A stretch of 64,000 bases of DNA from Tanypteryx hageni (Eukaryota; Arthropoda; Insecta; Odonata; Petaluridae): positions 26,404,624-26,468,623 of the forward strand of contig CM054112.1 in the NCBI GenBank assembly GCA_028673005.1, given 5' to 3'. A program made the position numbers and the translations under genes. Position 1 is the stretch's first letter, and every line of letters begins with the position of its first letter. This document shows positions 1 through 12,200 of this stretch, piece after piece. The notes below the pieces were generated by a model. The model worked only from the letters and a program-made list of their open reading frames with translations, searched no databases and had not been told where the DNA came from.

Positions 1-119
1 ATGCTCGAAATTCTTAACTCTTGTACTACCTTCATATGTCAACACATTACTGTCTTTCTAAAACATTCAGAGTTATAAAACTTATAATAAACTCAGTGGA
101 ATTTATGGTCTAATTACAG

Positions 120-231
120 TACTGGCCTATCATTCGAAATGTTGAGGTGCATTGGGCTTTGTTAGCTGTGCTAGTGAGTGGTATGAGTGCCCAAGGGATC
201 AAAAACATTGTTGAACAAAGGAATATTATAG
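120..231 (+). CDS. DPY19L: DPY19L exon (membrane helix)
   Basis: Acceptor ACAG at 116-119 and donor GTAAGC at 232. It encodes [19 protein letters not shown] and on to [10 protein letters not shown], ending in phase 1. This matches the segment just before the 'GEFSNLP' region of DPY19L proteins. Confidence 0.88.
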
Positions 232-3200
232 GTAAGCAATTTTTTAATGCATAAGCATTTTGTTCATGAGACAATGTAGGGTAGGACAGCTCTTTCATGG
301 CTTTTACTTATAGACAGAGTAATTGTTTGTGAATAGTAATCCATTATTTTTTATAAAAAATAGGAAATTTCATTTTGATTCAAATGGTATTCAAAACAGA
401 AAAGCTGCTTATTTAAATTTGTATACAGGCAACTCCCAATGATTTCTTCTTTTTAGAATTTGGAATACTTGGGAAATTTGAACGCCTTAATAGCTGTATT
501 TTATTAAGGCAAACACATTTCAAAAGAAATTTTTGAAAAAGCTCATCAAATACAAAAAATGAGTTTTATGCCTCTCCCTTTGTGGAGGGGACAACACGCA
601 CTGTAGGAATGTAGATCCTTACTAAACCTTCCCAATTTCAAAAACTTCACTCCTCTAGTTTCAGTAGTTTGGCTACAATACCATTTCAAAGTTTTGAATT
701 TTCTCACTTTGAAGCCATATAAGCGTAAAATCTATATTATATTATGAAAATCCAATTGTCGGAAAATTCATAGATAAAAACTATCTAATTCATAAAGAAT
801 TTTCCAAATAGATCTTGAAAAAAAATGTTGATTGTCCACAGACAGAGTGATCATATTAGCACATTTTTTCCTTTTAACCCTGCACAGGCCACGTGGCGTC
901 TGAGATGCGCCAGAAGAGTGAAGCCATGGCATCTAACAGATGCTGCGTGACCTGTGCAGGATTAAGAAAACCTGCTACAAATGAGTGCCATAACTATTTT
1001 AATAATTTTGGAATTATCTGTGGTTTTCCATATTCTCTGCTTCTGCTTCCCATCATTACTGCAGATAATGGGGAGTAGCCTGTATTTTTATTTTTGAAAT
1101 TTTTATAATTGTTGGTCATTAATTTCTCACTAGGGTATTGCACAATTAATATAATTAAGAAACATGTACTAAGCAGCTCTTCTCTCTTTGAGTAAAGGAG
1201 AGTACAGTAATGTTCCTCTTGAAGAACTGATAGAATGGGTTCGTACTGAAACAAGTCCTCAAGCGTCTTTTGCTGGCCCAATGCCAGTCATGGCCAACCT
1301 CCTCCTTTCTACCAGCCGACCGATTGTCAACCATCCACATTATGAAGATGCTGGACTTAGGTTGGTATCCCATTCCTTTTTATCTATCTGAATTTTTTAG
1401 GTCTAACTTTTATTGGTTATCTATATAATGAAATTTTGAATATCTGTATTTTATTTTTCAATCACTTATTTTTAAGGGTGTTATTTAACACTTTACATTG
1501 CTTATTTTTGTTATTTAGTTAAATTTAAATCATCATTTCAATGTATTGTGATTATATAATGTTGCACTTCAAGGGTTTTCAAAGATATATAAACAGTACC
1601 GTTTTGACTGCTGCTAGTTACCATTCAACAGTTATTTGGTTAGGCTCATGTAAATTTAAAACATTTACAATAAATTGGAGAGCTTGAACTATTAAAAAAG
1701 TCATCTGTGCCAGGGTTTTTCAAAGTCTGCACCGTGGCCCATTGGTGGACCGCAAAATGTTGAAAATGGGCCGAAAGGCCTTCGTCAACAAAGCATATAG
1801 TGCTTAGATGGGTAAAATGGTTATTACCAAATAAACCGTATATCTTCCTTACAAAATTTCCCACCTATTCCTGCTGTTAGGGCACTTGTCATTGTCCCAT
1901 CTTTCTCAAAAACTGACCTACTGCAGCACCATCTACTTCCTCACTATTTATTTTCCTGGAAAATGCAAAGCGTATTTTCCGAAGTTTTATTCTCAAAAAT
2001 TTTATATCATAGGATACATTGCCTTGAAGGTATTGTCCAGAAATTAATCTTTGGTTCAAAGATAAAGTTATATCAGAACCCTATGGTTAATTACAACTAA
2101 TACAAAATGGAGAAACCTCCTAATAAGCATAAAAGTAATTAAAAGGAATCACTCACATGCCAGTTGAAGAGAAATTACTCCACAGCAGGAACCTAGCACA
2201 CGCAATCTCACACACACACTCCGGGTTTAAGCAAAACTACTCCACACCAGGGACTTTTTCTCACATGCACAAAACACAAAATCTTTTAGCGACCACATGA
2301 AAGACTTTCATGACATTGATTTTGTCCATAACTTATCTCAAGAAAAATTTTCTAAACAGGAACTCAATCTCTTGTGCAAACGATTCAACTCTTGTCTCCC
2401 TCACATAGAATCTCCTTTGGATGATATTACATGCATTGAATCATCCATTAAAAACCTGAACGATACTACCAAAAATCACGTAAGAGCTGCTAGAAAAATA
2501 CAACTGAAACATAGTATAAAAACCAACGTTATATATCACCTTCTCAGTCCCGATTACAAACTCCTAAAAATTTTAAAATTAAAAGACTTTATATTTAAAA
2601 GCCAAGAAAGGAAATTCTGCTGTCATCATGTCATGAGTTAGCATGATTACTTTGATAAAGTTGACAATTAATTGAAAACGGGCCTTACTCACTTCTCGCA
2701 AGAAATCCTAGCAATAAAATGATTTTTTTTTACCAAGGGCCATAAAAAAAATTGCCCAAAACTCAGAAGAGGTCTTACGTTAGAAGATTACAGTTTCAAA
2801 TCCTTCCATCTCAATAATACATTGTTTACCTTAAGTCCACAAACCTGGAATTTCTATGACACCTATTGTGTCATGTATTGATTCCCACACTTATTTCTAA
2901 ATGGATAGTTGATGAATTTGAACCTCAACCTAAAGAATTCTGAATATTTCATTGAAAATGCTAAAAATTTAATACTAAGTGATTCTCAAGCTTGAGTTTC
3001 TTTTGGTGTCACTTCTCTTTTACCTAGCATCTCAATAAATACTACACTTAGTTTTCTAGGAGAGTGGCTAACTAATATATATATATATATGCCAGCGTAT
3101 AAGTCGACCAGACATATAAGTCAAACTCAAGTTTTCGGATTGTAAATATATTCGCCGTATAAGTCGATCTCCCACTTTTTTGCTAAAAAAACTTCGAATG

Positions 3201-6200
3201 AAGAATACGAGGAATTTTATGGTTTTTAAAACCTAAATATAACCTTTTCCAAGAAATACAATGTCGATTTTTGAGTTATTAAATCATTTGTTTAATTCAA
3301 GAAAGATCAGTCATATACCATATTGCCATCTATTGGCAGAATATATTTCTACTTATCCTTCGTTCCTGTAATTGCAAATAGATCATTTATATTTTTGAGA
3401 TTCAGTAATAAAAACAAGTTAAAATTTTAATTTTTTTTTAACTATTAAAAATAATTATCGTAAATCTTCTAAAATAAATGACAATATGTAAACAATGGAA
3501 CAGCTGATTCAAAATGGCGATCACCTACACGGTAAGATCAAATGTTTTCGTAAATATCAATGTTTTTAATCTGTTATTTAAGGGTCACATTTTATATTCG
3601 ACGTATAAGTTGACCTTAAATTTTTGGAATTTTTTTTGAGCTTCTAAGGTTGACTTACTGTATTTACCCAAAAGGAAGACGACCTTGAATTTAAGACGAC
3701 CCCTAAAAAAATTTGGTTCACTTACAAAAAACTTTTACATATATGTTTGACAAGCTAACATTAAGAGGATGAATAAAAAAAAGTAAATTTACTACTTACA
3801 CCTCCCTCTCCTCTGTTTCCTTCCCTTATTCTTGCTGGCCTGTTCATTCATCACAACTTACCGTATCTGCCCGAATAGAAGCTGACCCCACGAAATTTTC
3901 CAACATATTTTGGCAAAAAAAGTATTTTCGTAAATTTTATGCTTAAGTGTACCAGACATGCACGCACAACCTAGAATACATTATATCTATATAATTATAT
4001 AGGTTCCATGTAAAGTTTTATTATGTATTATTACTGTTAATTATAAATATAGTCAACGCCGTTGATCACACCTTACAATCAAATGTAAGTATATTTATTT
4101 ATCTTACTGGAATTCAAACTGTTGCGCATCGAAAGCTGTCATCGAATTTGGCGTGATCGTATACTTAGTCATTATACGCAATTTTAATAGATTCTATGAA
4201 AGAGGTTTCCAAGTTTTATTATTATTGCTGTTAATTATCAGATGAATTACAGTTAACGCCGTTGCTCACACCTTCGAATCAGACGTATCTTATGTTAGCG
4301 GAATTCAAACAGTTGCGCATCGAAAGTCGTCATCAAATTTTGCTAATATCGTCTGCTTAGTCAGTATACGCAATTTTAATACATTCTATGAAAGAGGGTT
4401 TTAACATGCATACAAAAATGACAATGGCTATAGCAAAATATAAAATAAACAAGAAAAATTAATATGAACTTCTTTTATACTGTCGGCTCCTAACTTTAAC
4501 GTACCTGCCATTTAAATGATCCGTAAAAGCTACGACGTCTGCTACATCTGAACTTTAAATCGATTGCAGCACCAAGAAGTGCAATTAAAACAAAGAGTTG
4601 AAGAAGCTTAGTGTAGTCAGAATTTGTAAAAACCTCTAATAAGACCGGTGTTGGTATCTTAAGAACTCGTTGCAAATTATGATCAAAACGAATTTTCAGC
4701 AGCGTGCAATCATACTATGAACCTGGTGGGTTGTTAAAACTCGATTGTTTTATATACCGCCCTTTCCTTTGGATAAGAACCCACTTTTAACTACGTGTTA
4801 AAATATATAAATAACATTCAATAGCAATTTAAATTACAGCTCCGGGCAACAGGAGGTATGCTATGGAAACAAGGCATTTTTCAGCGATGGCATCGTACGA
4901 GGATGCCAAATTTTTCCTCAGGCCCGCATTTAAGCCGAGGGTGATTTTTTTCACGATAGATTTTGACAAAAAGTATCGACTTATATTCGTGCAGATACAG
5001 TATTCAAATTCAAACAAGTTGTCTTCCATACCGTCCATGGAATTTGATATGCAGCATTTCTTGAACCCTATTGGGATCTATTTTTTTCCATGCTGCAATG
5101 ATCCAATTACAGAGAAGTGGTATACTGGGCTTCTTATTTTTTCCTGTAGGAGTTAATGCATGGTCCCCTGCCAAAAGCCTTTCTGAATAAAATGACTTGA
5201 TGTAATCCTTAAAGGGCTTCGTCACTACAACATCTAGCACTTGAATTTATGATGTCATACCGCCTGGTATAACTACAAGGTCAGTATTCATACCATGAAG
5301 GGTATTTTGAACTTTCTCAGTAAGGTGGCCTTTGAACGCATCTAAGACGGGCATTGCTCTCTGCCTTAAAAGTGCCTCAGGTCATCTATTCCACACTATG
5401 CTTAGCCAGTCCTTCATTGAATCAGCTGACATCCATCCTTGGCCTTGAGATTTAACAATTATTCCATTTGGTAGTACTTCTTTAGGCACTGTTTTGCGTT
5501 TTAAAATAACATACAGCGACAACTTTGTTCCGTCCGCTAATACAGCATTACAGTAATGCGCAGTTTTTCATTCCTCGAAGTTTTTATGATGACATATTTT
5601 GCACCTTTTTTGTTTATGATGCATCATACACACACCATCCATTACTAGCTTTAAATTCTTGGTGTGGAATGTTTTGCGATCATGCTAATTCTAGGGCTTT
5701 CAATTTAATGATATCCTGTGTCACCAGTTTACCGTCCATTCTTTGAATATGCACAAAGTTTGCAATTTCCTCTTCTAATGCATGAAATCGGCATATCTTT
5801 TAACAAAAACATTGATATTTGATTGACCTTTGCTAAATTATTCACATTTTCGTAAAAAGAAAGATGGTTTGTCTTTATAATTTTTATGATTTGTCTCCAA
5901 ATGGCAGGTTAAAAGGTATTGTTTCATGTTGCTATTTGCCAATAGTTTACCACAAAAGACACATTGAGGTTTTTTTCCATTTTTTTTACATTTACCATAA
6001 AACCAAGATCTTTATAAGACTCGACATATTTTCGAGGTTTATTCGGTGTTGATTTCTGAGCTGGTGGTTCTGCCGGACACTGTTTATTGACTTCTAATTG
6101 TTTTTTCAGACTGCCAGTATTCAACCAATGCTCCATAATTTAATTTTTATAACCCTAAGAAAAAATATATTTATATTTAATTATGAAATCATTTTATTTT

Positions 6201-9200
6201 GTTTTTACTATTATCAAAATTACTTGATAGATATTTGTTGAAAATAATTTTTCCATCTAAAAAACTTTTTAAATAATTCCATATATATTTTTTTAAATAT
6301 CCATTATAAAATATAATACATGTATAACAATATCGCATTGTACCTCGCATTTTTCTCAAAATGTTGTTTAAAATGGGCTGTACACCTTATATGAAGATTT
6401 CTAAAAAGGATATATTACGATTATCGATAATAAATTCATTTAAACAAGCTTGTGTCTAGTTTAACCAATTTAAACAAGAAATACAGAAAACATATACTTG
6501 CTTTTATCTTACCTAATTTGCAAGAATTAAAACAAAAGTAATCTCCTCTCTTTGCCAAAAGTGGAAACCTCTCTTTTGATCCCACTGGGCACTGGAACTT
6601 TAAATTTATATTTAAACTCAGTAATTACACTTTAAATATGACCACAGATAAAATTGCACTTTATAAAGCGTGCAACGTTCACAAAACCACAGGTACTTCA
6701 ATATGATAAACTCCCAGCACCAAGCAACCCCTATGCAGACAGAGAATAGTGCCTTGCGAGATTCAATGTTTATGACCGAAAACGTGAGAAAATGTATGCT
6801 ACATTACATTTATAGCTGCCAAGTAAATGCAAACATATTAATATTGGTACAAAATTTTATTACTACCTTCTTTTGATGACTTTTTGTAACTAAATTATGT
6901 ATCCCTTGTTTTGTGAAAGAATTTCGATACATTTAGGAAATTGTTTTTTCTTTCTCTCTTATTCAAAGAGTTCTACAAATCGTTGTATCTACACGATTGA
7001 ATAAACATTTACCCACGGCAGATTAGGCTTCATTGCTTTTATCTTTAGAGCTGCGAACCACTTCAACGTTTATGCAAACCACTTTTGACTTTTGGTTCGC
7101 GAACCCCCTTTTGAAAAACACTAGTCTAAACCATGTAGGTGTGTGTTTTTTGTTATGTAAATGGTGTGAGGTATATGATTATTTTGAGAGGGTCAATAAA
7201 AGTGGTACAACTAATAACACCCTGTGTAACAATTTTTTGTCATAGAAGCTATTGCATATGGCCACTTTACGCAAGGTTCCCTAAATGTTTGCAAGAAGTA
7301 CTGCAATTGGCCCCTAGTTAATACTATAACCAATAATTATATTAACAGTGAATATTAACATTGCAAATTAAATCACTGTGTACTTTTCTATAATGAATTT
7401 ATCCTAAATTTTTCAGTAATTGTGTGGAAATTAATAACAGTAATATAATTAGGTGGGTATTACAATACAATTCTATTCACTATTGCTAGTAGCATCGCTG
7501 TAGGAACCAGGAGAAGCCATTATATTAGGCGTTACATTGGGTGTGGATAATAAAAACAAAACTTCAGTTGAAAATCTGTGACTTTTCTTTCTAGGAAGTG
7601 GATCAAGTCTCGAAATAATTGGATCAGAAAAGACTAGTAATAAATGTAACATATCCTCATTTGTATTTCTTCATGGTAACTTTCAGGTGTGTCCTTATCT
7701 ATATTTTTTAAAGTCCTTATTGTGGGCCTTCAAAGCTTCCTCTGTTAACTGTCCAATGGGCAAAATTTGTGAATTGATCACCTCTGAGCCATGAACTATC
7801 ATCTACACGAAATATCTTTTTCACTTTTGATATGCGGCAAGGAGTACTGAGAGTAGCCTTTTCTATAACCTTGGCTGTATTCCGACATTGTACAGCTCTC
7901 AAGATTGCTTGAATTGCAAAAGACACCTGTTGTATACTGCGTGATTGCAATCAAATTTCAACTTTCCTCCATTTAGTTTTGTCACTACTTTCTGAAAATG
8001 TCTTTTTAGGATGGCCATGGAGTGGATTTCGATGGTGTTGGTTGACTCTCTGTACCAACAAAAAGTAGCTCCTTGTCAAGCCACTTTCTGTAGTGTTGAA
8101 TGAATCGCTCCGAATTACTGTGACAACTTTTCCACCGCCTAGAAAAATCACTCATAAACAAAGACAGTTGTCTAATTATCAATTTCTGTACATTTTAACA
8201 ACAGTGTTCAATATTCATGCTCTTTGATATAACATAATAGAATTTGTCTACAGTCACCGCTTAATAAACTTTTGTTACATTTTGCACACAACAACTCGTA
8301 CAGTTCCTTCCGAGTGATGAGTCGCCGACATTCTGTAAACAATATATTATTATTACAGATGCACTCGGACGCAGTTAAATCATATGGCACCTTAAAGAGG
8401 AAAACAATGGGACATATATAAAATGTTATCTCTGCGCAGTGACGTAAGATGTGTTTTAAAAGTCTTATGTAAAAAAGAATAAAACTACCCTACATTATTT
8501 TAGGATCATTAATTATATGCATAAAACATTTATCAATAAGAGTTTGCATTAAATAAATAGGTAAAAATAAAGTACATACCTGGCACTACAATATTCATTG
8601 TAAATTTAATATTTATAACTTCAAAAAACTGCACATATGTCTGTTCAAAGTGGGCATACAAACAGTACTGACATGGGGTTATGTCACCCGCTATTAAGTC
8701 TAGCGGAATTGCAAGCTTGCCACATCATATTATTGGTGTTACATTGCATTCTGAGCTCAAATATATACCATATGGGTATGCAATAACAAAATTTTTAAAG
8801 TAATCAACAGTTTTATAACATTAAGAAATTTCCTTCTTGTCCCGCTAAAATCCTACTCTGACCCATTGTGAGGCATGGTAAATGGTGCAGAAGTGCAGTA
8901 AGCACTCAAAACCTTGTGAGTTTAGCAGTTGTACATACTCATTAGAATTGCTATCAATTCAAGGCATACTGTTGTTCATTGTGAATGATGATCTCATGCA
9001 AAATAATTTTCTTCCTAAGTGATGTTTGACTAAAAAAATTACCACAAGAAATGCAAATACCTATGTTAACACAATGAAAGTGTCTGCATTTGTTACATCT
9101 TCCTCTGTTTAATGCACTCATGAAATATGAAAAACAACTGAAGGGTCAAGATAGGTAGAACCAGAAATTAAGACCATTGCTGAATCACCGATCATAGAAT

Positions 9201-12200
9201 CCCATGGCGTCCACGTATTGAACTTTTTACACAAACAACCCCTCTATACACCAAAAATAAAGTCGTAGCTGTAAAATACATTTCACTAAACAAAAGTGTT
9301 CGTGTTAACCGATTACTTGAGTTCTTGGTTCCTGAATTTTGTTTGAAGTTCGTCTTAAGCAAATTTCGTGTTAACCAACTCGCATACGTTAATCCATACA
9401 TTCAGTGTCGGGGACAATATTTGTTCATGTAAACTGAGTATTCATATTAGCCGAGTTCGTGCTAACGAGGATTTACTGCTTAACTGCATTGAGATATGTT
9501 TTCAAGAACTTTTGATTTATTTTAGGGTTTACATTTTGTTTTCATAGTTAAGTTCTAAGGAAAATACAATGATACATTATAATAACGCAGTTTGATTGCT
9601 AAATGTCAAGTTTGTTGAAACATGCTTATGCATTAAATATTTGGAATATTTATGTGAACATTCTGAAAAAGCGCTTTTGGAATATGCATTTGCAGTTCTT
9701 TTTTAACTTGTTTACATTTGCACTGGCCAATCACCATCCAAGGTTCAATTTTCACATCATTCATTCAATTGTGATGCGCCATAGTTATTTTGCTTCATTT
9801 CTATTGCCAAATAAATATTTCACAGTAAATAGGGGAAAAGTAATTTAAATTAATCATTAGTAACACAGAGGAAGATTGTTTATCTGAAATGATCAGTACC
9901 TGAATAATAATTTTGGATAATAGATTTGTTTGGATGTTGGATGTCTCAAGCCATACACAGTTCATCAAACAAAAAAATTTTTAGTAAGGTATGACAAAAA
10001 TAAATGATGCTATTAACAAAATAAATGCAGTGAACCTTTAGGCACAGTTTGATTCCAGCATGAGTGCCTATTTGCTTCGGTCTGTCTGTACACATGTTTG
10101 TTCTTGGCTTCTACCAAACACATTTTCATGACATTTGTCATTGAGGACTTCTAAGCAAAGGCAATTAGAAAATTATATACATAGTTCACATAGCCTAATC
10201 AGGGGTGCCACTCTAATAAAAAGAAACAAACAAAGTTGTAATTCACTTTGAATTTTGGAAATTTTTGGCATGTTTATTTAACTGTTGTCAATAAAAACAA
10301 TCTTCCTAGTATCATAGGATACATTGCCTTGAAGGTATTGTCCAGAAATTAATCTTTGGTTCAAAGAGAAAGTTATATCAGAACCCTATGGTTAATTACA
10401 ACTAATACAAAATGGAGAAACCTCCTAATAAGCATAAAAGTAATTAAAAGGAATCACTCACATGCCAGTTGAAGAGAAATTACTCCACAGCAGGAACCTA
10501 GCACACGCAATCTCACACACACACTCCGGGTTTAAGCAAAACTACTCCACACCAGGGACTTTTTCTCACATGCACAAAACACAAAATCTTTTAGCGACCA
10601 CATTTCTTTTCGTGTCCATGCAGCATTTAGTAAACAGATGAACCTGGATTATCTAAGCCAAAGAAATGAACATAAATACTTTTATTTATCTTTTGTACAC
10701 ACAAAGTGTTTTGTAAGTGAAATGAAATGGGTGATTTATGATGAAGGAATAAACATAATCATAAAGATTACAACTACTTAGAGTGAGATATGTTTTAAAT
10801 AATTTTCAAATGTTCGATTAATTACAACTGATTAGAAAATAAATCAGTATATCATAAATTTAATATTTCCTTGACATCATATTTCTTCCCTTGTTTGGAT
10901 CTCTTCGTTATTTGGATATTCAGATTAACTATCTTCTACTGTAATAACGAATATTAAGTAAATATTAATAAACTAACATCAATAATATTCATGTGCATTT
11001 AAACATTTGTTTATTTAATTTATATACAAAGCAAAACATGTGCTATCGTGAACAGATCTCTATTAATCCTAGAAGCGGTAACTGTTGATTTTTTGACACT
11101 TAGGCTTACCCTCTAACAGCAAGTGTTGATTTTACAACACTTTGGAAATCATTTAATCCTTATTTTTGTGTGCATATAGAATTACATGCTACTATTTGTG
11201 ATACTAGAGGCTACATGGGCTATGTATAGCATTTTCATTTTCTACTATTTGCTTTGTTGGTTTTTAGTTGATGTTAAGAAATGCATTGGCTAAGCTTTTG
11301 TAATAATAAATATTTTTATGAGTATTTCAAGGTAATATAATGTATTGATATTTTACTTACTATATACTGGATACAAATTTATCTCCCTTTATAACATGTT
11401 TCATAGCAAATGTTATTAGACAATTAATTTTCATTTTCCATCATAAAGAATTAGTAGTAGTTTTTTGAAACTGTTGTACACCATTATGTTCATCATAAAT
11501 AATTAATTAAAGATAATCATCATAAACTTAGTTTTCTTAGCCTTACAATGGTATATTAAATGCCATATCATTATACAAGTTGTGAGGTTATTAAAATTCC
11601 TGTCTAGTAAAAATCATTTGGGTTAAGTACTACATTATATGCTGTTTGTTTACTGCAAAGATCCTTCAGAACACATCTCTTGCACTAAGCGAGGCATACT
11701 TGCATTTGATCCTGTCCATGACCCATCAAAATAGCCCTGACAAAACAGCCCCATCAAAATAGCTTACAGACAAAACAGCCCAAGATAAAATAACTCCGTC
11801 AAATTAGCCCAAATTTATTTTTATTTTTGTCTGAAATACCAATACGTGAATAATACAATATTTGTTAAATTGGTCAAAAACCAATACATAAGTAATACAC
11901 TATTTGTCAAATTAGCCAAAAACCAACACAAGTAAAACAATATTTATTAAATTTGCCAAAATCCAATACATAAGTTGTACAATATTTGTCAAATTAGGCA
12001 AAAACCATATCAGCAACAGTTGTTGGATTCGGATACGGCTGTTGTGTGCACTTTCATGAAGCTGTATATGTTGGCAGATGACTTGACGCTTTGAGTATTC
12101 CATTTGTACAGTGTTGAATTATTTGTCTGGGTTATTTGATGCTGCATACTGTTCATCTTCGCATCTTGGTGACATTTCACTGCTTCATTCTTTGCTAGAT

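Larger units (their letters stand above)
1711..7123 (-). mobile_element. disrupted hAT-type DNA transposon carrying nested insertions
   Basis: The left end CAGGGTTTTTCAAAGTC and the right end (reverse complement TAGTGTTTTTCAAAAGG) look like hAT terminal repeats. The following bases on both sides contain the 'gg-ccgc / gcgaacc' style subterminal sequence of this group. The 8-bp flanks (ATCTGTGC and GTCTAAAC) agree at only 4 positions, so the target duplication is weak. A BED-finger-type N-terminus on the - strand near the right end (5720-6136) fits a hAT whose 5' end is at 7123. The interior is filled with Penelope-like and pogo sequences. The pairing of the two ends is inferred. Confidence 0.5.

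Noticed and set aside
7717..8390. Possible transposase ORFs on the - strand
   Set aside because: Only a faint LSTP..R.SK..K.F.VDD resemblance; the catalytic motif is absent, so I do not call a family.
2010..10601. LTR retrotransposon bounded by the 290-bp direct repeats
   Set aside because: No TG...CA ends, no tRNA primer site or polypurine tract, no gag/pol between them, and the intervening DNA contains unrelated nested transposons.
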